A DNA stretch of 64,000 bases from Forficula auricularia (lineage: Eukaryota; Arthropoda; Insecta; Dermaptera; Forficulidae): contig JALMQS010000085.1 of the NCBI GenBank assembly GCA_024734495.1, positions 21,519,077-21,583,076 of the forward strand. The letters are read 5' to 3'. Positions 1 to 13,235 of the stretch are shown here, one piece after another. Position numbers and translations under genes: made by a program. The notes under the pieces were generated by a model. That model was not told the DNA's origin and ran no database searches. It was given only the letters and a program-made list of their open reading frames with translations. Numbering within the stretch: the first letter of the stretch is position 1; each line of letters starts with the position of its first letter.

Positions 1-393
1 GATTTTGGCTGGAACCATATGTCAATACTTTTTACTTTATAACCTTTTCAAGTTGTCCTTAGTGACTGAGCGAAATCAATATAAGTTTTCTTTGTTACAC
101 CAAGTAAAATTCGAATCAATTTAATACTGATACTCACACGGTTTTAGCTGCTCAGCAAACATAGAAATATGTTTAGTAGTACAAAATAGATTATCAAACA
201 ATTTAAGCCCAAATTTTTAAAAAGTTCAAAAAGTTTTATATCATATTGAAGATAGATTAATTCAAGTGAATAAAAGAAAGCTCAAACTAGGTAGAATTCA
301 TTAAATAAAAATTTTCAAACAAACAAAGTAAATTATATAGTACAATTTGCTAAAAGAACTCTTGATATATGATTTCAGGAGTGACGTGCATTA

Positions 394-566
394 AGGTAAC
401 CCGAGGGGATTGGAATTAGGTGTACACGTCTTTGGATTTATGTGGAATTATTTTGGAATTCATTAGATAATGCCCCTTCTTCTATTGTCTTCTACTTGGA
501 AATGAAAGTGGATGTGGAAGTAGGTGTACACGATATTAGGTCGCGGTTCACCCCTCGAGGTAACCT
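394..566. mobile_element. Small MITE with GGTAACC..CGAGGGG terminal inverted repeats
   Basis: The left end AGGTAACCCGAGGGG and right end CCCCTCGAGGTAACCT are inverted copies. The interior (GGAATTAGGTGTACAC, TTGTCTTCTACTTGGAAATG) is repeated at 53488-53652. No coding capacity. Confidence 0.65.
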
Positions 567-2250
567 AGATCTGACTGTGGCGTCGATATATAAATATTAA
601 AAAAATCAATTTAGGTTATTTATTGCAAAATCTAAATTTATTGTGTGTGCTTACCTAAGGTAATTCGAGATTTCAACAATTTTCAACAACAGCAATCAAC
701 AAATCCCGAATCAATTGAACAAAACGCGACAATGAAAAAGACTTCTCTGACCGTCTGCCTTGCTTCTGGACTCGAAAAGATATGAGCCTTAAGTGAAAGA
801 AAAAGAATCCCTACTTGATAAGATAACACTAACGAAAATAATTCCAGAAAAGAAATAAAATAAAAATGCATTATCAAATTGCCAATTTAATAACATAATG
901 ATACTTTTTCAAATAAGACTAGTGTGTTTATCATGCCTCTCTCACTTACACTCCATTCCTTTAATTAAGAATCAATATTTTTATTTAAAAATTTTTATAA
1001 ACTAATTATTTATTTATTTGTTAGTTAAGGTAGTTCTTTCACAAAGGCAAAAATTCGAGAAGTCTTCGAAACTTAGAATATAAGTCATTAAAAGCATAAT
1101 AAACACACTGTTAAAATTTGAAGACGATCTACCACACTAAACATGAAATAATTGCAAATATAAATGAAATTTTTTTACAAATGGTAGATTGGGAAAGGAT
1201 GGGAAAATGATAATTATTTTATTTTTTTTCATTGAAGGACTTTCACCAAAACTAATATTTGTTAGAATAATATATTCGGAGTAACTTAAAAAAAAATTGA
1301 AATTATTTACCTCATAGTTTTGATAAAAAATAAAAAAAAACAACATATTTGGGCGATATTTTTAGTGGAGGGGATATAAGATATGGAAACGATCCATACA
1401 TAAAGAGAATATAGTAGTGTGAGAAGTTCTGTCACGTTAAAAACATAACCTAAAATTTTAGCACTGTTTATATGTATAGAGTAGTTACAGAGGCTAAAAC
1501 TTTTAGTGTGGACTGTCGCGAAAGAAGTACCTTAAGTTCAATTTGTCCTAAAGTCTGTGTTCTTTAAAAACACATCCTCATGAAATTTTCAGATCATTCA
1601 TAACTATATGCACATACATATAGTATATGTATCCCCCGATAAATATTAATGTAAAACCAAGAAAATAATTTCGTTTATAATTTTATACTTTTAATACAAC
1701 ATTATTTCAATATTTTTAATTTTAATAAATACCTATATTATTTGTGTAAGATTAATTTTTTCCCCAAAAAATTTTGGACTTCCCTTTCGAGAAAAATATC
1801 TGGCTATGTTTACATAACATTAATATCCATGGTACATCATATCGAAAAATCGGATATAATATTTTATTCTCAAAAATTTTCTAATTCAAAGAGTTCAAAT
1901 CTTACAAATTGTTCATGATGCAGCGGTTTTTGTCTCCTCTTGTGTTTTGGCGTAGTTGTTTGCATTGCGTAGCGTCTTCCGGTTCGCCCCCGTGTGAAGT
2001 TTCGCCCCTTTTGCATTTATTAATATTAATGCGCGTGGCTGGCTGCTGGCTCAATTGTTTTTTCATAATCCAAAGGCCACCAGGTTCACTGGCCCCTCCT
2101 TTTATGACAAGAAAGACCTTTTCGCCTCTAACAACATCTTATGTGAACATTCAATAAAAATTAATCAATGTGTGAACAAAAGATCTCAACCGAAATCGAT
2201 AAACCAAAGCGAAAGCGAAGTTCAATCATAAATGAAGCGAACTAAATAAA
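567..2250. other. AT-rich stretch without recognisable gene
   Basis: Short open frames here are low-complexity or isolated. A patch at about 1915-2130 is richer in G and C and open for 82 codons on the plus strand, but I recognise no family in it. Confidence 0.5.
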
Positions 2251-2255
2251 AAGTT

Positions 2256-3065
2256 AAAATAAACTGATGTTTTCTGATGTGGCCATCCACTTGACTTTAC
2301 CATACAACCTGGGCCCTAAAATTATTTATAATCATGTAGGGGGGGGTTAGTTTTTGCATTTTTATACTTCTGGTGTCCCACTGATTATGTATACAAAATT
2401 TGGTTGAGTTTGGTACACCGGCCTAGATTTTCATTTTTTGACCCTACACCCCCCCCCCCTCCTCCCCCATTTTGGGCCGTTAGTTTTTGCATTTTTAGAT
2501 TTCTGGGCTCCCACTGATTATGTATACAAAATTTGGTTGAGTTTGGTAAATGGCAAAGATTTTCATTTTTTGTCCCTATACCCCCCCTTCCTCCCCCATT
2601 TTGGGCGATTAGTTTTTGCATTTTTAGACTTCTAGGGGTTCACTGATTATGTATATAAAATTTGGTTGAGTTTGCTCAAACGGCCTGGATTTTTAATTTT
2701 TAACCCCCCTCAACCCCCCTTAATTTTGGGTCGATATACACCAAAATTCAATCAGCTCTTAATCTCAATGGACCAAAACTACATGTGAAATTTGGTTTCG
2801 ATATTCCTACTAGTTTTTGAGCTAGCTCGTCCACAAAAATTTGGTAACGCACACACTAACGGACAACCAGACAGACTAACAGACATTTTGACAAAACAAT
2901 TATTATCTCGAAAAATATAATTTTTTTCGATGTTCACTTATAAGAGCTTTTTTGTAGAGCGAAATGCCATGGTTTCGCTCAATTTTTTTAATCAAAATAG
3001 TTTCAGCTGTTTTTGAGATATTTCGAAAAAAAGAAGGAAAAAACACTTTTTTCATTCAACCAGTT
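2256..3065 (+). mobile_element. ACTTTACCATACA repeat element, copy 1 (3' truncated)
   Basis: It starts with a module (TTCTGATGTGGCCATCCACT) and ACTTTACCATACA shared with 28939-29811. Three internal repeats of about 130 bp follow (near 2350, 2480, 2608), each with a GATTATGTATACAAAATTTG core and a C-rich tract. It ends in a segment with CAGACAGACTAACAGAC and CCATGGTTTCGCTCAA. The right end TGTATGGTAAAGT is missing. Non-coding. Confidence 0.6.
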
Positions 3066-3069
3066 TCTA

Positions 3070-6000
3070 TGAGAGATCGGAAATTGAATAAACGCTCAAT
3101 ATGTTTGAGAGAAATGACTACAATTTTATTAAAAACTTGTTTATATTATTTGTTTGGAAATTTTAGAAATGTTTTGTGTAGGGTCAAAAAATTTCCAAAA
3201 AGTTCAAAATATATGTTATATTATATAATAATATTTTAACTTTGACTTGTTCAAAATATCCCTTGATCTTGGAAGTTTAGTAAAATAGGGTTTTTGGGTA
3301 GAGAGAATATTTATCAAACAATTTGTGATAATATTATTAGCTGATCTACTCTATTCTATTCTTATATTAAAGCAATCACTTCATTAGAACAAGTTAAAAC
3401 ATGTTTTTGAGTTCCCATAATTTCAGATTAAATACATATAAATATACTCAAAATATTACAAATATAAGCTGATTTGTTAATCCAGTGATCATCGTCTAAG
3501 AACTTAGCATATTGAAGATTATTTCCGAAATACATAATTTTATAATTCTTCTTTCAACTTAATTAGTCCGCCAAGTGAGAGTTGAGCTCGCATATTGAGG
3601 GTTCCGTAACTTATATCTTCCAAAATACTTGAGGTATCAAATTCGTACTTATTTGTCGTTGATAAGGAAAGAAGTTATGTGGTTCCTATAATTTTTATCA
3701 ACTTCTGAGCACCAACAGGAAGAATAATCACCTAAAAAGGGGCAATTTGAGGCCCTCTCACATCACGCAATGTTCACATACATATCTTGATCAATATTTA
3801 AGAAGATTTATTAAAATATAGATTTTTTAAATAAAGAAATAAATTAAAAAAAATTAAGAAATAATTAAAAATAAAAACAATATTTTTTTAACCTAAAATA
3901 AAAACAATTCTGTTACCATCGACAGTGAAATCTTTTATTCAACTAATAAAAACAATATATACATATAGTTTGCTATATAATTTTTTTATAATATAGCTAA
4001 TAATGGGACAAAAAAATAATAAAAATAAAAGAAGAAATTTTAACTAGCATTGGTTAAAAATGAAGAGGGTTGATTTAGAGCATTTAGTATCACAAAATTA
4101 GCTCTTTGCCTCTAACTTTTGATTTCTCTTTCATCTAGCGATGCTCTGACTAATTAAAGTGCTCCCTTAATTTAAGTTTTGTTCGTGGAATCGGGTGTGA
4201 GCGTTTTAAATTTGTTGAAATTAATTTTATTTTCATAGCATATGACAATTTCCCCACGGTGTGCCCAGAATTGTCACGGTATACCGGATGCGAAGCTCTC
4301 TTTTAGACGGTCGCCTATCTAAAGACTGAGCTTGCAAAAGATATGTAAGCCAGGTGTTTGTAAAACAAAATACAAACAGATGTTTAACATTCCAATTCTC
4401 TTGTGCCTTGGAGCAGAATGTTTCATCTGGACTCTTAATATAAAATGATAATAATAAATCATCCTCGAGGAATGATTCGTCGCCCTGAGGCTGAGTTGAC
4501 TCCAAAATGTAGGTGGGTGGGAAAGTTACGAAGAGAGGGTTGCTCGCTCCGACCAGCTGCTTGCTGTTGGACAAAAGGCTTAGATTAGGAAACAAACCCT
4601 CAGGTGAATTTCGGAATAAAATTAGATAGCATAATATATGATATAGAAATGAGCTGGAAATTTATTTTCAAAGAACCCAACCCCTCAGGAAAAAATAAAT
4701 GATAATGCTAAATTTGTTTTAAATAACATTAGCATATTTAATCTTTTTTCAGCCGACCCCGTTTCTTTTATAATATATATGATTAAGAACTATTTTAGTT
4801 TCAATATATTATACATACAGTTGAAACTCGTTTGTAACTGAAAGGAAACCAGATGATTACTTATAGATCACAATTAATTACAAGTCAGATATTGAAGACG
4901 TTCTAGTTTTGTTTTAATTTTTGAACCAAAAAAGGTTAAACTAGATGAAATATGAATTTTTAACTGTTGTAGCGGAAGACAGGAACTTAGACCCCACCCT
5001 CCCGAAATCACTTAGCTTATACACCAAAACTCCTAAAAAATCTATCATGAAATATGTTTTAAAATTTTAGTTTATATTACTAATTTTTAAATTAATAGAC
5101 TATTTCTTTCAATTAGAAAATTTGAGTGAAAATCTTTCTGTGAAAATTCGAGTCGATAACTAACTTAAGTTTGAAATTTCAATTCTGTAAAATCTATGAA
5201 ATCATAATAGCTGACAGTAAATGAATTAAGTGCTTTGGCAATTATTTTATCAGAAAAAAGTTTGAACTAGAAGCTTGGAGAGCCATTCTAATGATAAAAA
5301 ATTTTTATTCCAAATTTCAACATATTTGGTTACAACCTTTATTTCTCTAATAGACAATTCGATTTTTTCCCAATTTTCCAGATTTTCAAACTAAAATTTC
5401 TTAAGATGTATAGAAAGTTCAAAATTTAATCATTTCTTTGTTTTAGAAATATCAACATTTTGATACCAAAATCAACTTTCCATGAGTTTCTTTCATGAAT
5501 TATCGTTAGTCCAGACCGACATAAAGACAGACAGAAATATGTTTGTTTTAAATTGATTGAGTTGCCAAGATTACAGTGTAAAAGACACTATATCGTTCCA
5601 AGTTCCCAGGACTCAGGAATTTGGTGGAATCGAAGAAACTCGATTAAAATTGAGATGCATGAATTAATAAGACAACATCACAAATCGCAAAGTGTTAGGT
5701 CCCTGACAAAAGTAACCTTGTTCTTATTGTTCAACTTCAAATGGTAATCAGTGGTTTCATCATGGTCGTTATAATATATAATAGTAACCTTGGCCCTCCG
5801 GGCGGGCGGCCCTGGCGGGCAGCGTCTCGAGACGGCCAAAAGTTTGTTTGCAATATAATTTTGTTCAACTGTATTTTAATTAAATATACTCGTATTTTAT
5901 TAATTAAAAATCAGCTTCAAGAAATAATCTAACACATTGCGAAAGCAAAATAAAAATTCTGAGTGTGTCAAGCTTACGCACGACGGAAGTGAAACTTCTA

Positions 6001-6130
6001 GTATTCCTCTCTCTTTTCATTTCATTCTCTCTTTTTTTCTCTCTTACGTTAGTTTGAAGATTATAGGTTAAATAATTCAACGACGAAGCATAGATTTACT
6101 CTTTCTAATATTTTCTTATACATGAATGAA
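3070..6130. other. AT-rich stretch with no supported gene
   Basis: It holds a degenerate repeat segment (about 3585-3680, matching DNA around the 18049-18625 insertion) and one isolated 120-codon minus-strand frame (4233-4595) that I cannot assign. A GC-rich patch at 5785-5840 (GCGGGCAGCGTCTCG) recurs in similar form at 62590-62630. Confidence 0.5.
4233..4595 (-). other. Unassigned 120-codon open frame
   Basis: Open from ATG to stop, with a peptide of ordinary composition (QLVGASNPLFVTFPPTYILE, STQPQGDESFLEDDLLLSFY). I recognise no domain. No neighbouring exon or clear splice pair was found. It could be an exon, an old TE fragment or chance. Confidence 0.2.
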
Positions 6131-6137
6131 TTTTGAT

Positions 6138-6860
6138 TTATGTACAGTTCCAAAAATTCTTTTTAATGTTACATACAGCATTTTCATTTGTTTGAATGTT
6201 CAATAATAATTTTAGTGTTGAATGTGCTGTTTTTCCTCCGTCTAATAAAGTGGCAGCAATTCCAGATGATGTCATTTGTGCCAATATGAGCGAAATTAAA
6301 AATGTTTCCCTGTTCCACCTGGTGCATCCAAAAAAAAGAAACCATCTTCTTGAGCAGCGACTGCATGCATAATTTTTGTTCTGGTAACAATTTTGGTTCA
6401 TTTGCTTGAACATATGCATTTAAACCATCAACATTGTACGATTGTTCACGTTGCATATCGCGATTAAATAAATCACTTACTGGCCGATTAACTGATGGCA
6501 TCCCTAATTTAATTAGTGGTTGATTCGAAATGATCATGCATAAATCTTCCAACTTAATCAAAGATTCATTATATATTTCTGGCGAGAAATTTATATCTGG
6601 ATCTCCTCGAATTCTACGTAGAGCATGTAATACATCTTCACTCATTGAAGCCTTATATTTTCCCCATAATTTAGGCGGGTTAGTTGGAAAACACGTTGTC
6701 AATAAAATGGCAAACAAACATCGTATTTGATGTGGCGATGAACCGAGAGCAGCATGGGCAAGAGTTGTATCCCAATGCGAATCTTCTTCTAACAATCGTA
6801 ATGCTAGGCATGCACCATGATTCGTTGTATGTAATGCACTGAGATACTGGGAAATGTATT
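6138..6860 (-). pseudogene. Helitron PIF1-type helicase fragment, frameshifted
   Basis: Two overlapping minus-strand frames together match the helicase part of Helitron rolling-circle transposases. The upstream frame gives ACLALRLLEEDSHWDTTLAH, CLFAILLTTCFP and IYNESLIKLEDLCMIISNQP. The downstream frame gives FLISLILAQ, SSGIAATLLDGGKTAHSTLK and NIQTNENAVCNIKK. The join near 6330-6420 falls in the Walker A region, where the expected GGTGKT reads as a decayed sequence. The Rep domain and most helicase motifs are missing, so this is a dead fragment. Non-coding Helitron ends lie just downstream at 7030-7722. Confidence 0.85.
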
Positions 6861-7029
6861 TATAATAAGAAACATTGATTAAGATTTGGAATGTTTCTTT
6901 CCGACAGGCTCAGGTTAGCCAACTAATAACAATAAAATAATCACATTTAATAATATAAATTTTTCTTTTTACTTAAGAGAGAATGGTGTATTTCTGTGAA
7001 ACAGTTTAATTCTAAAGTTTAGGGAAAAC

Positions 7030-7352
7030 AAAATATATCTATAATATAATCATAATACTTCTTCAAGGCCTTTGAGAACAATGAATTAACCCACACCCAT
7101 TGTCTGCCTGGGTACAAAAGAAAAGATAAACCTTTTTTAAAACCCCAATTGGCATTCTACCTGAGAATAATTAATTTAATTATGTAAAATCGTGTGAAAT
7201 CAAATCAAACCGATTTGGCCCAAAATTTAGATAAACCATCTGGAGCACTAAACAAACATATGGTGTGAATATGGTTTCGATACGTTCAGTGGTTTAGGCA
7301 TGGGTCGATCACGCACATACATACTAAGGATTATATATATATAAAATTAAAT
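7030..7352 (-). mobile_element. Helitron-like non-coding segment
   Basis: 7182-7352 contains the block CCGATTTGGCCCAAAATTTA..TCGATACGTTCAGTGGTTTA ending in ATATATATA, typical of insect Helitron 5' ends read in reverse. 7060-7180 (TTCTTCAAGGCCTTTGAGAA, CATTGTCTGCCTGGGTA) recurs at 48396-48530. Confidence 0.55.
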
Positions 7353-7577
7353 TTACAAATTATGTCTGTATTCAAAATAGATTTTATTATCTTAAAAAAA
7401 AAGTTTCTGAAATTTTGATCTGACTACCTGTATACCCCTTTCTTTTGTTAAGAGGGGTTTCATTGTTTAAGACCTGACCTTTCAGGGTAGGGATAATGTA
7501 TTGTTTGCTTGGCCCTTTTAGAGGCTCTATTTCTATAGATCTTATCTGTCAATCAATTAAATATAAAAATAAAAAAT

Positions 7578-7722
7578 AAAATCAAACCGATTTGGCTCAA
7601 AATTTAGATAAACCATCCCCAGCACTAAGCAAACATATGGTGTGAATATGGTTTCGATACGTTCAGTGGTTTAGGCGTGGGTCGATCGCGTACATACACA
7701 CAAAGGATTTTATATATATAGA
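7578..7722 (-). mobile_element. Helitron-like end, second copy
   Basis: Almost the same ~145 bp as 7200-7345 in the same orientation, ending TATATATATAGATA. Read in reverse it starts TCTATATATATA, a common Helitron 5' start. Confidence 0.55.
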
Positions 7723-8085
7723 TATAGAATATAGTATACCATTCAATCAGTATTTCTCTCTCTCTTACGCCCAGTGTCCATGATGACCATATAAAAGCGA
7801 GACATATAGAGGGAATGCCGTTTGTGTAAATTTCAAGGATTTACCATTTCATCATGAATGAAAATCAAATGAAATAAATAAATATATGTATAGAGGAAAT
7901 CCTTTAAAATGAATGAAAACCTTTGGCAATGTCACCTATAACTAGGATGAAATCGTACTTGTTCCATTTAATATATAGGTATAACATGAATGACCACTTA
8001 AAGTATTTATTATACACACCTATTGTTATATTATTTATCCATCATGCACATAGACAGGAATTCTATTCAGAATGAATGCTGGGGT

Positions 8086-8335
8086 CAAGGCAGTAGCCGG
8101 GGGCGGGGGGGAGGGGGGGGTTAGGGTGTTAGAACCCCCAACACGAAATGTTGAGATAAATATTGAAGTTTTATTGGATACAAATAAACATTCAATAAAA
8201 ATAAAGTACTCTGATAAAAAAAGGAATCTAGGCATTTGAGAGGTCATGTCTCCTATTACGAGGAGTATATTCATACTCCCTAACCCTTCGGTGGGTAACC
8301 AACGCCCCCCGAAATATTTTCTGTCTACGGCCTTG
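8086..8335. mobile_element. 250 bp non-autonomous hAT element
   Basis: Ends CAAGGCAGTAG and CTACGGCCTTG are inverted repeats. The flanks are CTGGGGT (left) and CTGGGGGT (right), an 8 bp target duplication with one G lost. Both ends carry G or C runs. Non-coding. Confidence 0.65.
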
Positions 8336-11300
8336 CTGGGGGTTATGCCATTTTAACCCATCTGTTTTTAGGACCCTAGTGACAGTCAGCTAACTTTTTG
8401 CCATGGTGCACGCGCATGACTTGAGCCTTTACTAGAAATGAATAGAATGAGAAACATAAGTGAACAGGGGAATGCTTTAATTTAATAGAGATAACAACCA
8501 AACATTAAACAATGACAATAAAAAGTAATAAGTAATAGCAAACATTTTTTGATAAATAAACAATTTCCAGAATAAAAAGTATAAAATAAATATAATTAGA
8601 AAAAAATTTCAAATCAAGTTTTTATTGAAAAATGGACTAAAAGGTTAAAAATAACTTTTGGGGGAAGTTTCAAGCTCAAACACTTATCGCAACATATTAA
8701 AAATCCATCTTAAGTCACGATCACAGACAGAGGTACTAAGGAGATTAATTAAATATAAATTTTGTTTAATATAAAATATAATTTATAAAAGCTTAGATGT
8801 TACTATTTCTATTTCTATTACTATTTCTTTTCATCTCAGTAGGTATGGTACTTAACTTAGCAGTAATGATCTATCTTAATTAAACGCTTCAAGCTTTTCA
8901 AAAGTGGTTTGTAAAAAAAGGGATCAAGTGTGATTCTTGCTTTCACTTAATATGTAGAACTTGAAATGATTAAAAATATGAATTAATAATTGAAAAGATA
9001 ATTTAGAAAATCCAAAAAATACCATAGAATTGCTTAAACATTTTTGTTTGAGCTGCTCACACATTGTCGATTGTCGTGATGACGGATATTAAAAAAGCCT
9101 TAAGAAATTCTCCTGCTTTCAAATACCAGTAGGAAAATGGTAAAATTTGACACTTTTTGGAAACATTTTCTTCTCATAGTTTACATTAGATAAAACGAAA
9201 ATTTATAAAATAGTTTTGAAACTAGCACGATAACTATAGTTACAGTAACTTGTGACTGTAGCTAGTATGAAAAACAAAACCCTAAAAAAATCCTCTGGTG
9301 TCTTTATAGATTAAATTCATATAGCCTATATATTATTTAATATAGTACCTATATAAATAAGAAAAATGTAACATTTCTTGTTTATTCTTATGACCTGCTC
9401 AATGGCTCCATGCATGCATGTATATTCTTATGCAAATGAACATGACTGCTCACGCACATATATTTTTATCCATGTTCATTTACACTTAGTTTAGGAAATA
9501 GTAACGGCTCTTCCGGATAGACAAGGATCAAAACAAAGACAGACGGCCAACCGAAAAGCATGGCCCTTGAAAGGATCCTCTGGCCATTTGTCGTGTTCAG
9601 GTGGCTTCGAAAGACACCTGTTGACGGCGCCACCTGGAACTTCTTCTCTCCCACCTGCTTGCTCTATTTTCCAATTCAGATTAGACGGAATATTTTTTTT
9701 TCTTGAACATGTGAGATATCCAATACGGGTAATACATTTCATTTATATTATTCAAAAAATCTATAGATCCACCTATCAGGGACGGGGGGGGCTACAATTT
9801 TTTAACGATATACAGAATAACTATGGTAATTCGTTTATTTGATGCTAGAAAAAATACATTAAGCTAAGTTACAAGACACCAAGTACAGTCTGGGACCATG
9901 GCAATGCCCCAACCAAGTCTGAGTCAATCGACATTTGCGGGGCTTTTCTCGAAGCAGCTCGGCAATTTCAACAATCGACTCCTCTGAAACATCGCACTTA
10001 TAACGTTGAAAATTATTTCTTCAATACAAGTGCATAAGCTTAAGTAAATTACAAATATTTATTTTTTTGCTTATACTGACGAAGTTATAAGAAGCCAAAG
10101 ATAGGATATTTCAACAATCACTCTACTCCCTCACTCGTCAAAAATCTAAAGTACTTCAAATGCCCCTAGGTTGGCTATAATATTTGAGGAACAATTAAAG
10201 ATAAAAAATCCAGACTTCCCTCTTTCAACCCTTATAATGAAAAAGTGAACATTGTATCTGAAAGTGATGCTTTATTTTTGCAACGACTCACTCCCCAATT
10301 ATAATTATATATACATTTAATCAAGGAATTGAGTGTCAATAATAATCTTCTAATGATAGATAGTACCTAGAGCGTAAATTATTTCGTCTCAACAATCGTT
10401 TGATTTTTTGTCGTTCTAGAACTCTGATTAACCCCTAAATGAAGTGTAAGAGTTTTACGTAGTTCTTGGTCAAAAATTGTAAACGATGATCTCAAAAACA
10501 GGAAAGTACTACAACCTACAATTCTTCAATAAACAATTCTACAAAAAATACTCCAAATTGATCTTTAGCTATTTAGGAGTTCCATCATACTAGCTTTTTT
10601 CCTAGAAGGTAATAGTATATTTATTGCAACTTTTTGCATTTCCATCATTGAATAAAAAAATAATCAAAATAGGGTATTTGGAGTCAAATGACAAACAAAA
10701 GATGCGTGTGCAAGGCCAGGTCTCTTTTGTTATGACATACAATCCTCTCCGCTAAGATTTCCATCTTCCGCAATTGGATCTGGATTGAATTGAAACCTAC
10801 TCAAGGGAAGTGACGTCAATCCATGTTAATAGAGAAGAAAGTGGACCGATTAAATCCGATCTAATCGACTAACTCTAGTGAATCAATAAATAAAAGATTA
10901 TCTTTCAGTTATGAAATAATTATAGGTAAATTATAATTGGGTGAGCTGTTTTCATTGTTAAATAAATATTGAATGTATTGTGTAGATATTTCTAAATAAA
11001 ATTTTCATGACCAAAAAGAACCCTTTATTTTTTTTAATTTTATTTTATTATTAGCCCTTTTTGCAAAATTCGCATCATAGAATTTTTCGTTATTTTTTAA
11101 ATTTAACTTGAATTAAATTTTTTATTTTTTAACATACGTGGTCAAGAATTGTTTCTATTGAAATTAAACTCAGAACGGATAGTATCTCTTCACTTTGGCT
11201 ACTTCTGCTGATTAGTCTACTTCTTTTCATGGTTGAAAATAGGCGTTCAATCGATGTGTTAATTTCTATTAAATCAAATACTTCTGTTAAAACATCTTTC

Positions 11301-11480
11301 ATTCAAATATGACACGATATGAAAATATTCTTGATGTTTTGAAATTTTAGAGACCGCACTTCACGATATATATAGCTATACACGAGGGTATACACATTTT
11401 CGTAGAATGATAAAAATAATGTTAGACAATTTCAAAGTTAAATAATTTAATTTAATATTATAATTGAGAATATAATGGAA
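8336..11480. other. Long stretch without recognised gene
   Basis: Mostly AT-rich. A GC-richer patch at 9490-9680 is open on both strands but belongs to no family I recognise. A plus-strand frame at about 9846-10026 (TPSTVWDHGNAPTKSESIDI, CGAFLEAARQFQQS) has ordinary composition and is also unassigned. At 11474-11513 lies a short piece (GGCAGTCCAGGGTTAGTGAG) related to the repeats at 16870 and 42440. Confidence 0.4.
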
Positions 11481-11559
11481 GGCAGTCCAGGGTTAGTGAG
11501 GAAAGAAAAAATTAACTCATATCCAAATAAGGTCAATTCTTCTTAATTTTAAAACTAAT

Positions 11560-13235
11560 TCGTATTCTCATTTTTTCATTTCTAAAATATATAGTATATA
11601 TACTCTTAAATAAACTTCATCTCATTAATATAATTTATTTATTATTGCACGATTTCTAAACGTTAATTTGTTCTATAATAATCTATAATAAATTCAAATA
11701 ATATCTTATCTTAAATTTTAAATATTATCTTAACTTATAATTTACAATATCTATTATAAACGCTAGTAACTTAGTAAATTTTAAATATTGCGAACGAAAT
11801 TCGTGAATTATTACCACTTACCTACCTTCTTTCTATCTTTAATTTGCATGACATTCTTAATTCAAAAATAAAATAATATCATACTTTTTCTCCTTAAATC
11901 AATTTATATCAAAAAATATCTTATTCTAATATTAGCTCTGTAAAAATATCTCCTTTCTTCGCTAAAGCCAGGACAATCGGCATCAACCTTTCTGCCAGCC
12001 GCATTCCATCAACCAACTGGCAAACCTTAATTCTTCTCAAATTACCAGGCTGACTTTAAATATTTTCTCTGTATGAATCTATACAGCATTTTTTTGCTAA
12101 TCCAGTGATATAAAAATATCGTTTTTATTTTTACCCCTTCAAATTTAATAGAACTAATTTCTTTTTATATAATATTTTCTTTCTACCCTTTGTTCTCAAA
12201 GACACATGTCCTGACAGGCCATTCACCCCACCCTTTCTGCAAACCTCCTAATAATCTCTATACATAATAATCTTATAATTTAAAATATATATATTATCAA
12301 ATCTAGTAATTAAAATTAATAACAAATAATTTTTATTATAATTCATACATAATAATCTTATAATTTAAAATGTATATCAAGTCTGCCTCGGAACTCCAAC
12401 GATACCAACAACGATTATTCCTGTTCCCGTCAATTTCCAATTTATAGGCAGATTTTTTCACCCAATAGCAGCTCTCTCTCTCACAAACTCAGGATAAACA
12501 TCTGATAAGTATTTTCAGATATAAATTATATTTTTTACTATTAAAATTATAATTTATAAGTGTAAATTAACATATTTCTTAACCTTAAAAAGTCTAGAGG
12601 CTTTTCTTTACTTAATAACTCACAACGCCACCAGCAGGTGGCATCTGCGAGCCGGCGCCACAATCTAAAATTTCAAATTTTAAATTCAAAACTTTGTTCT
12701 AAATTTTATTAACTAATTAACCAACTTTATTCACAATTTCTCTTAACCTCCACTAATTTCAATTCTCTCAAATATTTCCACCCGATATACATATTTTATT
12801 TTATCTTAGAACATTCCTTATTAAATATTATATTAATTATTTTATCTCAGAACATTCCTTATTAAATTAATTCAATTTCAACTCTTCTTAATTCTAATTA
12901 AACTTAGACTCAATCTCTAACTTTATAGCTAGCCTAATTCACCTCTATCGTATCATATTAATTCTTATTAATTTATATTTTAATTACTTTTTTTATTAAG
13001 CCTAAGTAGTAATTAAGTATATAATATACCATTTCTTTCCCTACAGGTACAACCTAAATAATTAAGTGGTAGATAATTTTAAACTAACTATCGCTCGGCG
13101 AAACACCACTGCTCAAGTTATTAAAACTCAGTAAACTAGATTTCATCTATCTTTCTGAGATCAGACTTGTGATTCCGATTTCTTTCTTTCTTTCTTTCTA
13201 TTCAATAATTTACACCCCCTCGCTCATTCTACATC
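11560..13235 (+). other. C/T/A-rich, G-poor stretch before the LINE (possible long 5' region)
   Basis: On the plus strand this stretch is poor in G and free of long frames, and its strand bias continues into the LINE coding region. It may be the LINE 5' UTR or decayed ORF1. It includes a short duplicated segment (AGAACATTCCTTATTAAA, twice near 12806 and 12848). Confidence 0.3.

Noticed and set aside
2385..2635. Frames on both strands with Pro/Gly runs
   Set aside because: Products of the C-run tandem repeats of a non-coding element.
9466..9742. Overlapping frames on both strands in a GC-rich patch
   Set aside because: No domain and both strands are open; likely an old TE fragment or chance.
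12300..12900. LINE ORF1
   Set aside because: The strand bias fits, but no frame of useful length and no zinc-knuckle pattern are visible.
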